This document shows, piece by piece, positions 8,395-15,702 of a stretch of DNA of 64,000 nt (its first letter is position 1; the number at the start of each line of letters is the position of its first letter). Source of the stretch: Flavobacteriaceae bacterium UBA7302 (GTDB lineage Bacteria; Bacteroidota; Bacteroidia; Flavobacteriales; Flavobacteriaceae); NCBI GenBank assembly GCA_002471825.1, contig DKQS01000004.1, forward strand, positions 186,001 to 250,000, read 5' to 3'. The position numbers and the translations under genes were made by a program. The notes below the pieces were generated by a model, which was given only the letters and a program-made list of their open reading frames with translations, was not told where the DNA came from and made no database searches.

Positions 8395-9510
8395 TTACTC
8401 CAAATAAGCTTGACGAGAAACGACTAGCGTTTTACCATTGGTAAGGGTGAGGGTGAGGGGTTGGTTTTTGGCAAAGCGCGCCGATTGGTATTGGTACAAA
8501 TCGCAAAAATTAGAAAACTGCTTGCCGTCCAAAGCTTTTACTTCGGCTCCTTGACGAAGGCCCGATTTCCAAGCATCACTGCCCTCTACAATTTTCATCA
8601 CCAACATCTTCCCATCTTTGAATCCCAAGGTGCAAGAATAAGCCTGGTAGGTACTGTTGATGTTTTGTTCGGAAACGAACAACTTTTGCTTTTTCAGACT
8701 CAAAAACAAGGATTGATCTTTCCACAAACGGTTGCCCAACTTTGAGGACTTTAGATTGTTGTAAAAAACAATGGGCTGCAAGATTGCCTGTCCTGATGTA
8801 CTTTCTGGAAACTGAAATACCTTGGGTGCCGTGGAGGTGAAAATGCCATTCACATCAAAGGTTCCCGAATATACCTTTAGCTGTTCATATTTGTCCAACC
8901 CCATCAAATTGTAGTCTTTCTTGGAGATGTTCGGATGACCCGAAGCTCCGGTGTCCAACAAGAACTTAAAACGGGTTTGCTTGCGTCGCAGGTATACATT
9001 CGGTGTCTTTTTGTAATAGCTAAACTCCAAGGCATGCATATCTTTCGTCTCTTCTGGGAAAAAGGTCGACGGATATAGGATGAGGTACTTGTTCTTAAAA
9101 TCGATCTTCCAATTCAGTAATTGAATGATGTCTACCCCCAAGATCCCATCAATCTTATAACAAGAAAAGATGTCGTTGGCCGGCGTGTTTAAGATGCGAT
9201 GCCCTGTTACTTTCCGACTGGCAATTTTGATGGTGCCACTTTTGTAAAAGCGCATTCGACTCCGCCTACCGCTTGAAGAAACAATAGTCATGGTCTTTCT
9301 AGTGGGTTTTAATACCTTCTTGGCCCAATCGTAGGCCACGGTATATTGGGCACCAGTATCAAAGGCAAAATGCTTCACTTCTCCATTGAAGTCTAACGGA
9401 ATGATGATCAATCCCAAATCATTGCGAAAGGGAATGGTATCTTGAAATTTCTGTGCCTGGGTAGTCCCCAAAGCAAAGAACAAAAAGCATACAATCAAAA
9501 TCCGTTTCAC
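8395..9510 (-). CDS. Aspartyl protease family protein with PDZ domain
   Basis: Probably an exported retropepsin-like protease. I place the start at GTG 9510, ten bases after the preceding stop, because it gives a proper signal peptide (KRILIVCFLFFALGTTQAQ). The longer frame to 9585 would add a charged leader overlapping the upstream gene. Two aspartyl-protease motifs are present: FAFDTGAQYTVAY and FLLDTGASGHPN. The C-terminal 90 residues look like a PDZ domain (MLVMKIVEGSDAWKSGLRQG, then VKALDGKQ). This two-DTG plus PDZ plan is common in Bacteroidota. It is the last gene of the leftward run beginning near 18118. Confidence 0.85.
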   Translation of the reverse strand: MKRILIVCFLFFALGTTQAQKFQDTIPFRNDLGLIIIPLDFNGEVKHFAFDTGAQYTVAYDWAKKVLKPTRKTMTIVSSSGRRSRMRFYKSGTIKIASRKVTGHRILNTPANDIFSCYKIDGILGVDIIQLLNWKIDFKNKYLILYPSTFFPEETKDMHALEFSYYKKTPNVYLRRKQTRFKFLLDTGASGHPNISKKDYNLMGLDKYEQLKVYSGTFDVNGIFTSTAPKVFQFPESTSGQAILQPIVFYNNLKSSKLGNRLWKDQSLFLSLKKQKLFVSEQNINSTYQAYSCTLGFKDGKMLVMKIVEGSDAWKSGLRQGAEVKALDGKQFSNFCDLYQYQSARFAKNQPLTLTLTNGKTLVVSRQAYLE

Positions 9511-9520
9511 AGCTCTATTT

Positions 9521-10438
9521 TTATCCGACCAAAATGGTGGTTTTCTTTGAGGTTTTGTTGTTAAACTCGTCAAAGTAGAAATCAATACGTCCCAAATACA
9601 ATCCGTAGCAGCCTACTTGATTCACCAACATGTTCTGATCGGCCACGTTCTTGACAATGGTTGGCTTGGGCAAGAAAGTGTGGGTATGCCCTCCGATAAT
9701 GATGTCGATATCCTTAGTAGCTTTGGCCAAGTTCAAATCCGAAATCAAATCCGGAGTACGTCGGTAGTAATATCCCAAATGCGACAAGCACACAATCAAA
9801 TCGCATTGCTCTTCTTCTTTCAGTTTACGCGTGATGTCTTGGGTGATTTCAATCGGATCCAAGTACTTGGTTTCCTTGTAATGTTTTTTGTTTACCAATC
9901 CTTCTAGTTCGATGCCCAGTCCGAAGATTCCGATTTTGATGCCGTCTCTCACTAGGATCTTATACGGATCTACATGGGTATCCATCACCGTGTTGGTAAA
10001 ATCGTAATTGGCCGATACAAAGTCGAACTTGGCGTGCGGCAATTGCTTGTACAATCCGTCAATTCCATTGTCAAAATCGTGATTTCCAATGGTCGCTACA
10101 TCGTACTGCAGTTTGCTCATCAGTTTGAATTCCAGCTCCCCACCGTAGTAATTGAAATAAGGCGTTCCCTGAAAAATATCTCCTGCATCTAGCAAGAGGG
10201 TATTCGGATTCTCATTGCGAATCTGTTGGATCAAGGCTGCTCTTCTGGCCACGCCACCCTTGTTGGCATTTCTGCGGTGATCAGGCCCGAAGGGATCGAT
10301 ATGCGAGTGGGTGTCATTGGTGTGGAGGATGGTGATATGACGTTGCTTCTTTTCGGTAAAGGCGGTCAATCCTGCTCCGCCTAGCATGGCTAAGGAGGCT
10401 GCACCACCAAGTTGTTTTACAAATGTTCTTCTTTTCAT
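9521..10438 (-). CDS. 5'-nucleotidase metallophosphatase domain protein, Tat-exported
   Basis: The catalytic half of a UshA-type 5'-nucleotidase, 305 residues. It carries the calcineurin-like metal-binding motifs in order: TILHTNDTHSHID, LLDAGDIFQG, IGNHDFDNG, LSHLGY and GGHTHTF. The N-terminus MKRRTFVKQLGG followed by a hydrophobic stretch is a twin-arginine signal, so it is probably folded before export. The C-terminal substrate-binding domain is missing here and is supplied by the gene just upstream, which overlaps it by four bases (ATGA). Likely role: periplasmic release of phosphate or nucleosides from nucleotides. Confidence 0.9.
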   Translation of the reverse strand: MKRRTFVKQLGGAASLAMLGGAGLTAFTEKKQRHITILHTNDTHSHIDPFGPDHRRNANKGGVARRAALIQQIRNENPNTLLLDAGDIFQGTPYFNYYGGELEFKLMSKLQYDVATIGNHDFDNGIDGLYKQLPHAKFDFVSANYDFTNTVMDTHVDPYKILVRDGIKIGIFGLGIELEGLVNKKHYKETKYLDPIEITQDITRKLKEEEQCDLIVCLSHLGYYYRRTPDLISDLNLAKATKDIDIIIGGHTHTFLPKPTIVKNVADQNMLVNQVGCYGLYLGRIDFYFDEFNNKTSKKTTILVG

Positions 10439-11184
10439 GGCGTTACAGTTACACGGTTATCAATTTTGGCAGTTAAGACGTCTACTTTTTTCAAGTAATC
10501 CAACATGGCATCTCGTGCCAGGTAGTCGAGATTCGTAAGTTCAATCGGATTGGCAAAAAAGGTCATGCCGCTGCCTCCTGTTTGCAAGTAATCGTTGGTA
10601 AGGACGTAATAGGTCCCGTTGATATCAAAAGGTTTCCCGCCAATCTTTGCAGTGTAGTCATCCCCAGAGATGTTGAGTTCCACTTGTTTGGAAATCGGGT
10701 GTGCCCGTCTGCGATCTACAAAATAATCGAAGAGCTCCTTCACCTTGGCGCCACTGAGTTTGGTCACTACCAATTCGTTTTCAAAGGGCATTACAAAAAA
10801 GGCATTTTCGGTACGTACGGTCCCTTTGGATATGTTGGCTCGAAGTCCGCCCGAATTCATCAAGCAGAAATCGATGTTGGTATTCTTGAGTTTTTGAAAC
10901 ACCGGATTGGCCATTTCATACGATAAATCCGCAAAGAGATTTCCCAAGGTACTTTGCAGGTTCACTTCTGTTTTGATCAAATCGACGGGGGCCGTACACA
11001 AAGGTTTCTTCATTACGTTCTGCAGTTCCTCGCGGAAGGGTGTAATGTATTCCTCAATGGCGGCATCACTGGCCAGGGTGGTATCAATAGACAGCCGTTT
11101 GCCCGTGATTTTGGTCAGTTGCTGATTGGGTTTGCTACAGGCAAATCCGACGAGCAAGAGTAGGTATAAGAGTAACTTTTTCAT
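10435..11184 (-). CDS. 5'-nucleotidase C-terminal domain lipoprotein
   Basis: A 249-residue lipoprotein (lipobox around LLVGFAC, Cys16). It matches the C-terminal, nucleoside-binding domain of UshA-type 5'-nucleotidases: LGNLFADLSYEMA, FCLMNSGGLRANISKG, FFVMPFENELVVTKLSG, and YYVLTNDYLQTGGSGM. It lacks the metallophosphatase domain, which the next gene encodes. Together the two genes rebuild one enzyme as separate chains. The start codons are coupled by ATGA overlap, suggesting balanced synthesis. The lipid anchor would hold the pair at a membrane. Confidence 0.9.
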   Translation of the reverse strand: MKKLLLYLLLLVGFACSKPNQQLTKITGKRLSIDTTLASDAAIEEYITPFREELQNVMKKPLCTAPVDLIKTEVNLQSTLGNLFADLSYEMANPVFQKLKNTNIDFCLMNSGGLRANISKGTVRTENAFFVMPFENELVVTKLSGAKVKELFDYFVDRRRAHPISKQVELNISGDDYTAKIGGKPFDINGTYYVLTNDYLQTGGSGMTFFANPIELTNLDYLARDAMLDYLKKVDVLTAKIDNRVTVTP

Positions 11185-11223
11185 GTAGTAGTTCTAGCTA
11201 GTTTGTTTGGTTTGTTGTTATGG

Positions 11224-12972
11224 TTAGTAGCGCCAGCTGGTCAAATCGGCGCCTTTGGGTGCTACTTTTTTGACGCGGTCTGCGTATTTTTTGATGAACA
11301 TTCGATGGTAGCGCAGTCGGCTGATGTGGTTGCCATTATCGTGATCCCCATTCCAGCAATGCTCGGCACGATCGCCATAATCTACCTCACCATTGTAATA
11401 GGGTTCGGTAGTTTCCGATAGGATTTCTTCCGCCAAGTACACCGCATTGTTCAAATAGTAATTGTCCATATCGCCACAATACAGATGGATCTTGTGTTCC
11501 CAGTCTTTTCCGTGCTTGGCCCAATCGCGTTTCATGATGTAGGCCAGATCGTAGTTTTCTTTCCAGTAAGCGGCCACTTCTTTGTCGATTTCGCCCGTTA
11601 AGCGATCCCAAATACGTTTGGGGTAACCATTCTCATCAATAGGTGAGTAAGTGGCTTCCCAGATATCCCACTGTTGTCCCGAACGTCCGTTGCTGCCCAA
11701 AACCAATTCGCGGTAATTCATATCTTTCAACGTGGCATCTACATTGCCCAAACAATCGCGATGACCCGCTACCAGTGTTTTTCGGAATACACCTTCTTTA
11801 TAATAGGCATTGTCATCCTCATAAATATTCACCAAGCAATAGGCTCGGAAATCGATCGGATCCGGACAAGCAGCGAAACACATACCGTATTCGGTAGGGT
11901 ATTTCACCTGAACTGCTAAGGATTCCCATCCTCCAGTACTTCCACCATAGACAAAGCGCGACCAGCCTTCGCCGATCCCTCTGAATTGCTTTTCGATATA
12001 AGGGATGAGTTCATAGGTCAAGGCATCACCATAAGGTCCTTGGGCTTCACTGTTTACCGCATAAGAATCGTCGTAATAAGGGGTAGGATGCTGAATTTTT
12101 ATCGCAATCACCCTAGGGAAATTGGGTCCCGTCCATGTTTTGTAAAAGTCGTAAGCCTCTTGCTGTACGATCTTGTTGTAGCCTTCCACATTAAAGCGTT
12201 CGCTGTATTCTGGTTTGAGATCGGCATCTGGTGGTGTGGTTCGGAAACCGCCAAAGTCGCTCGGAAAATGGCCGTGCATGATGGCCAGTGGATACTTTAC
12301 ATTTGGATGACTTTCCCATCCTTCTGGTAATAAAACATGCGCACCGATGTACATATCGCGACCCCAGAAATCACTCAATAATTTGCTCCTGATTTTGATG
12401 TGCTTGACATACTTGCTGTCTTTGGGTGCCTCGATGGGCGGAATCTTTTGATCGAGCTTGAGTTGTAGCTTTGGCAGTTGACCGTTGCTGATGGAAATCT
12501 TTTGCGGGGTGGAGTATAGGTTGCCCGGTGCGCGGTTCCATTGCTGGCCTTCGCCACGATCCATGGGTAATTTTACCACATGGCCATCGGCCCGATTAAA
12601 AGTTTCGTATTTGTGAAACACCGCCTGCACGTAAAACTCTCCGGATGGGAGTTCGTTGAAATTGCGAATCGGATATCCAAAAGACTCGGCATCAAAGGCT
12701 AGTGCATTGCTACCAGACCATTCGTTGACGTCCATTCCGAAAGCCTGACAAGTCTTGGAATCGTCCCGTAATTGAAAGCGTGGTTCGGTTTCGTTGGTTT
12801 TCGAAATCAATAGAATCATCCGACCGTCTAAGGTCTCTGAGTAGTGCTCTTGCGGATACAGAATTTCAATATTGGACGTTGCATCAGATTCCGAACATGC
12901 ACTAAAAATGAGACTGATGGCACATAGAAAGCTGATGAGGATGTTGGAGTTGGTTTGGTTGATTGTGGTCAT
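11224..12972 (-). CDS. Esterase-like alpha/beta hydrolase lipoprotein
   Basis: A 582-residue lipoprotein with signal peptide and lipobox (LIFSAC, Cys26). The N-terminal 200 residues form a beta-rich accessory domain. The hydrolase follows: LLPEGWESHPNVKYPLAIMHG near residue 215 and the nucleophile elbow YGGSTGGWES with Ser345. The putative esterase family (esterase D-like) has this plan. A late histidine cluster (AEHCWNGDHDNGNHISR) may contain the catalytic His. Substrate unknown; a surface or periplasmic ester is likely. It sits 20 bases after the 146-residue gene in the same leftward run. Confidence 0.8.
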   Translation of the reverse strand: MTTINQTNSNILISFLCAISLIFSACSESDATSNIEILYPQEHYSETLDGRMILLISKTNETEPRFQLRDDSKTCQAFGMDVNEWSGSNALAFDAESFGYPIRNFNELPSGEFYVQAVFHKYETFNRADGHVVKLPMDRGEGQQWNRAPGNLYSTPQKISISNGQLPKLQLKLDQKIPPIEAPKDSKYVKHIKIRSKLLSDFWGRDMYIGAHVLLPEGWESHPNVKYPLAIMHGHFPSDFGGFRTTPPDADLKPEYSERFNVEGYNKIVQQEAYDFYKTWTGPNFPRVIAIKIQHPTPYYDDSYAVNSEAQGPYGDALTYELIPYIEKQFRGIGEGWSRFVYGGSTGGWESLAVQVKYPTEYGMCFAACPDPIDFRAYCLVNIYEDDNAYYKEGVFRKTLVAGHRDCLGNVDATLKDMNYRELVLGSNGRSGQQWDIWEATYSPIDENGYPKRIWDRLTGEIDKEVAAYWKENYDLAYIMKRDWAKHGKDWEHKIHLYCGDMDNYYLNNAVYLAEEILSETTEPYYNGEVDYGDRAEHCWNGDHDNGNHISRLRYHRMFIKKYADRVKKVAPKGADLTSWRY

Positions 12973-12992
12973 GTGGTTGGTGTGCTTAGGTA

Positions 12993-13433
12993 TTAGTCAT
13001 CGGCCTTTTTGGCTTCCACGTTTTGGAGGATGTAGTTGAAATGTTCCACATCGTCTTTGTTGAGTTTCAGCACTCCGGTGACGGTAATGATATCGTCGGT
13101 TTCAAATTCGGGTTCCTCTTTGAACTGCAGTTCCATCGCCGTTTCGGGTCCGCCAATCCCACAGAAAAAACAAGCGGCCATAGGGCCCTTGGACAACATG
13201 TAAACCGCTCCTTGTGGATCGAGGCTTAAGAAATAACCAGAGATGGTAATCTTCTCGCCCTCAATCTTTTTTACGGATTCGGAAAATACCGGATACAAAA
13301 AGGACTGCTCGTAGTCTTTGAAGTACTTGTCCACAAAACTCACCTTGGCGAGGTCTTCCCAGGTTACTTTTTTCTGAGCAGAAAGGCTCAAGGAAACTAG
13401 GAGTAAAAGCGCAATTACAATCTTACTTTTCAT
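12993..13433 (-). CDS. Secreted OB-like protein linked to the ABC system (possibly DUF3299-like)
   Basis: A 146-residue protein with a Sec signal peptide (IALLLLVSLSLSAQ). The mature part reads like a small OB-type fold: ITISGYFLSLDPQGAVYML, a cysteine pair in AACFFCGIGGPETAMEL, then DDIITVTGVLKLNKDD. Proteins of this plan, such as DUF3299, accompany ABC transporters linked to zinc in other bacteria. The CxxC could bind metal. Its start codon lies inside the end of the permease gene (11-base overlap), so translation is coupled and it probably works with the transporter. The family assignment is tentative. Confidence 0.7.
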   Translation of the reverse strand: MKSKIVIALLLLVSLSLSAQKKVTWEDLAKVSFVDKYFKDYEQSFLYPVFSESVKKIEGEKITISGYFLSLDPQGAVYMLSKGPMAACFFCGIGGPETAMELQFKEEPEFETDDIITVTGVLKLNKDDVEHFNYILQNVEAKKADD

Positions 13434-14700
13434 TACTTAATATCGTTGAAATATTCATTTTAATTATCGGATAAATGGCCAAAGCGATGGATAAGACAAT
13501 CATTACCAAAACCAATCCGATCACATTTAGCATCTCGGTCAACGACAAATCCATGATGATGCTTTGACGTTTCGAGTTCTCAAAAATACGAAGAAGCAGG
13601 TAGAGTCCCGCTTTCGTAATTGTTAAACCCAGTATAAAACCGCCCACCACAATCACCAATCCTTCATAAGTCACCATTTTGATGAGTTGCCCATTGCTGG
13701 CGCCATAGGTTCGTAGCAGGGCCAAATCGAAGGCGCGGTCTTTGACCATCTTGTACAGGCTGATGAAAATAATGAGTCCAGAGATCACCAAAATCACATA
13801 GGCAATCCAGGTAATGGTGTCCAATCCGACTCCAGTGAATTGGTACAAACGATCCAACTCATATTTGGGTAATGCCGCTTGCATGTTGGTCTTTTCGTTG
13901 ATGCTTCGTGGAAGGGAAAGAACGGCAGTGGGACTGCGGAAAGAAACGAGCATCGAGGTGATGGACTTCTCGTCGTAATCAATGACCTCCTTTTCTTTGT
14001 GCTCATGGTCGTGGTCGTGATCATGGTCGTGCTCATGCTCATCATGGTCGTTATGCTTGTGATCTTTGGAATCCTCGTCGTGGTCGTGATCATGTACATC
14101 CCAAATGCTTTCCAAATTGGTAATGATGAGTCGGTCTACCACTTTTTGGGTGGGTGCCAAGATGCCTACCACTTTGAATTCGTCATCATGCACTTCCACT
14201 TGATTTTCTACCAATCCATGTGAACTCTGAAAAGTATCGCCAATTTTTAGGTCTAGTAGTTGTGCAACAGAGGCTCCCAAGACCACCTCCATGGAATGCT
14301 CAAAAGGCTTTCCTTCGGCATATTCGGCCTTATAGATGTCGGTAAAACCTTCAACGGTTCCTACGATGCGATAGCCTTTGTAGTTATCCCCATAAGAAAT
14401 CGGAATGGCTTTTTTGATGAGTGGTGTTTTGGTCACCTTTTTGGCTTCGCCGTAATTGATATTTCCGGTGGGATTGTCGAGGTGTAAGACCGAGGCGAGT
14501 ACCAATTGGAGCGGACTTCCTTTGGCGCCAATCACCATGCTGATATCACCCAGATTGTTTTCCATTTGATATTCGAAGGAAGTCTTGATTTGTTGAATGC
14601 CGAGCAGTAGGGCAATACTGAGCGACAGCATCAAAACACTTAAGATCGAATACAGTGGTTTCGATTTGATATTGGCCCAACTGATCTTCCAGATATTCAT
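13423..14700 (-). CDS. MacB/FtsX-type ABC permease with histidine-rich loop
   Basis: A 425-residue permease of the MacB/LolC fold. One helix lies near residues 17-36, a large extracytoplasmic domain follows, and three C-terminal helices start near residue 290. Within the outer domain, residues 203-236 are almost all His, Asp and Glu (DVHDHDHDEDSKDHKH and onward). Such a tract is typical of proteins that bind or sense zinc or other transition metals. It overlaps the ATPase gene by four bases and the downstream 146-residue gene by 11. Role inferred: part of a metal-linked envelope transport or insertion system. Confidence 0.85.
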   Translation of the reverse strand: MNIWKISWANIKSKPLYSILSVLMLSLSIALLLGIQQIKTSFEYQMENNLGDISMVIGAKGSPLQLVLASVLHLDNPTGNINYGEAKKVTKTPLIKKAIPISYGDNYKGYRIVGTVEGFTDIYKAEYAEGKPFEHSMEVVLGASVAQLLDLKIGDTFQSSHGLVENQVEVHDDEFKVVGILAPTQKVVDRLIITNLESIWDVHDHDHDEDSKDHKHNDHDEHEHDHDHDHDHEHKEKEVIDYDEKSITSMLVSFRSPTAVLSLPRSINEKTNMQAALPKYELDRLYQFTGVGLDTITWIAYVILVISGLIIFISLYKMVKDRAFDLALLRTYGASNGQLIKMVTYEGLVIVVGGFILGLTITKAGLYLLLRIFENSKRQSIIMDLSLTEMLNVIGLVLVMIVLSIALAIYPIIKMNISTILSNEK

Positions 14701-15326
14701 AAGGTGATGCTTTTTTGAAAGAAGGGTTTGACACGGTTATCATGGGTAATGACAATCAAGTTGGCTCCGTTTTTAGCAGCCTGCTTTTTTAGTAGATCGA
14801 TTACAATCTGACAGTTTTCATCATCCAGACTCGAGGTAGGTTCGTCGGCCAGAATTACCTTGGGTCCGTGCACCACGGCCATGGCAATGCCCAAACGTTG
14901 CAACTGTCCTTCACTCAAGGTTTTGGTCTTGCGGTCTTTCAATTCCGACAGCCCTAATTCTTTTAGCAATTCGTTGATAGTGCCTTCGTTGCCACCTTTC
15001 TTGCTAAAGAAAAGTCGTGCTTGCAAGTTTTTAAAAACCGTCAAGGATTGTACTGCATGGTTGTTTTGAAAAACCAATCCGATTTGCCGACCGCGAAAAG
15101 CATCCAAAGCCCTTGCGGATAGGGTTGAGGTATTGGTCTCTCCGATTACTATCTGTCCAGAAACAGGCTGCAACAAACCGGCCAAGAGATGCAACAAGGT
15201 GGTTTTTCCCTTTCCAGATTTCCCCAAAATCAAAAGGTCTTCTTCCGACGACAGGTGAATGTCGGGGAAATGAAAATCTTCATCACCCTTTGGATAGCGA
15301 AACGTCAACGATTCGGTCTTAATCAT
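14697..15326 (-). CDS. ABC transporter ATP-binding protein (LolD/MacB type)
   Basis: A 209-residue nucleotide-binding subunit. Walker A is GKSGKGKT (residues 35-42), the signature is LSEGQLQR instead of the canonical LSGGQ, and Walker B is VILADEPTSSLD, followed by the His switch in VITHD. Length and sequence fit the LolD/MacB branch that powers FtsX-like permeases. It overlaps the permease gene by ATGA, so it is its partner. Nineteen bases separate it from the upstream small membrane protein gene. Confidence 0.9.
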   Translation of the reverse strand: MIKTESLTFRYPKGDEDFHFPDIHLSSEEDLLILGKSGKGKTTLLHLLAGLLQPVSGQIVIGETNTSTLSARALDAFRGRQIGLVFQNNHAVQSLTVFKNLQARLFFSKKGGNEGTINELLKELGLSELKDRKTKTLSEGQLQRLGIAMAVVHGPKVILADEPTSSLDDENCQIVIDLLKKQAAKNGANLIVITHDNRVKPFFQKSITL

Positions 15327-15345
15327 GGCAATTCAATAAAAAGTC

Positions 15346-15702
15346 TTATTCGCTTCGAAATAGTGTTGATAGTTGTTTTCCGAAAACACCACTAATGCCC
15401 GCTGCAATGCCACCAATAATGGCTGTGGCGATGATTAGTTTGTACGGATTGCCGCCTAGCGTGAGCAATTCAGAAATCTTAGCGGCCAAAGTAAAATCAT
15501 TCGCGCTACTCAAGGAGTAACAGTAAGCACCCCAATAAATTTGAATGGCGAAAAAGGGAATGAAAAATACAAGGCCCTTTTTCAACGGAATCAATACAGA
15601 AGTGATAAAAGCCGCCAACATGATAGACCACCAGGGCAATACCATGGATAGTAAATAGGCTAAAACAATCGTTGCGATGAGGTTGGTGATATTTCTAATC
15701 AT
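15346..15702 (-). CDS. Small four-helix membrane protein
   Basis: 118 residues, mostly hydrophobic, with about four membrane helices (residues about 5-35, 44-62, 70-80 partial, 88-108). No charged catalytic motif is visible. Its start overlaps the end of the penicillin acylase gene by eight bases, so the two are translated together. A glycine-rich GGIAAGISGVFG segment closes the last helix. I do not recognise a characterised family. Confidence 0.7.
   Translation of the reverse strand: MIRNITNLIATIVLAYLLSMVLPWWSIMLAAFITSVLIPLKKGLVFFIPFFAIQIYWGAYCYSLSSANDFTLAAKISELLTLGGNPYKLIIATAIIGGIAAGISGVFGKQLSTLFRSE

Noticed and set aside
9511..9585. Longer N-terminus for the aspartyl protease
   Set aside because: It would overlap the 5'-nucleotidase gene and put a charged stretch ahead of a good signal peptide. 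GTG 9510 fits better.
13794..14099. Open frame rich in Met, Thr and Ile on the minus strand within the permease gene, and a mirror frame on the plus strand
   Set aside because: Both are frame shadows of the His/Asp tract codons in the permease. Composition comes from the repeated codons, not from selection.
13423..14700. Reading the His-rich permease as a ZIP or CDF zinc transporter
   Set aside because: The helix layout and the adjoining ATPase fit an FtsX/MacB permease. Only the His tract resembles ZIP and CDF loops.
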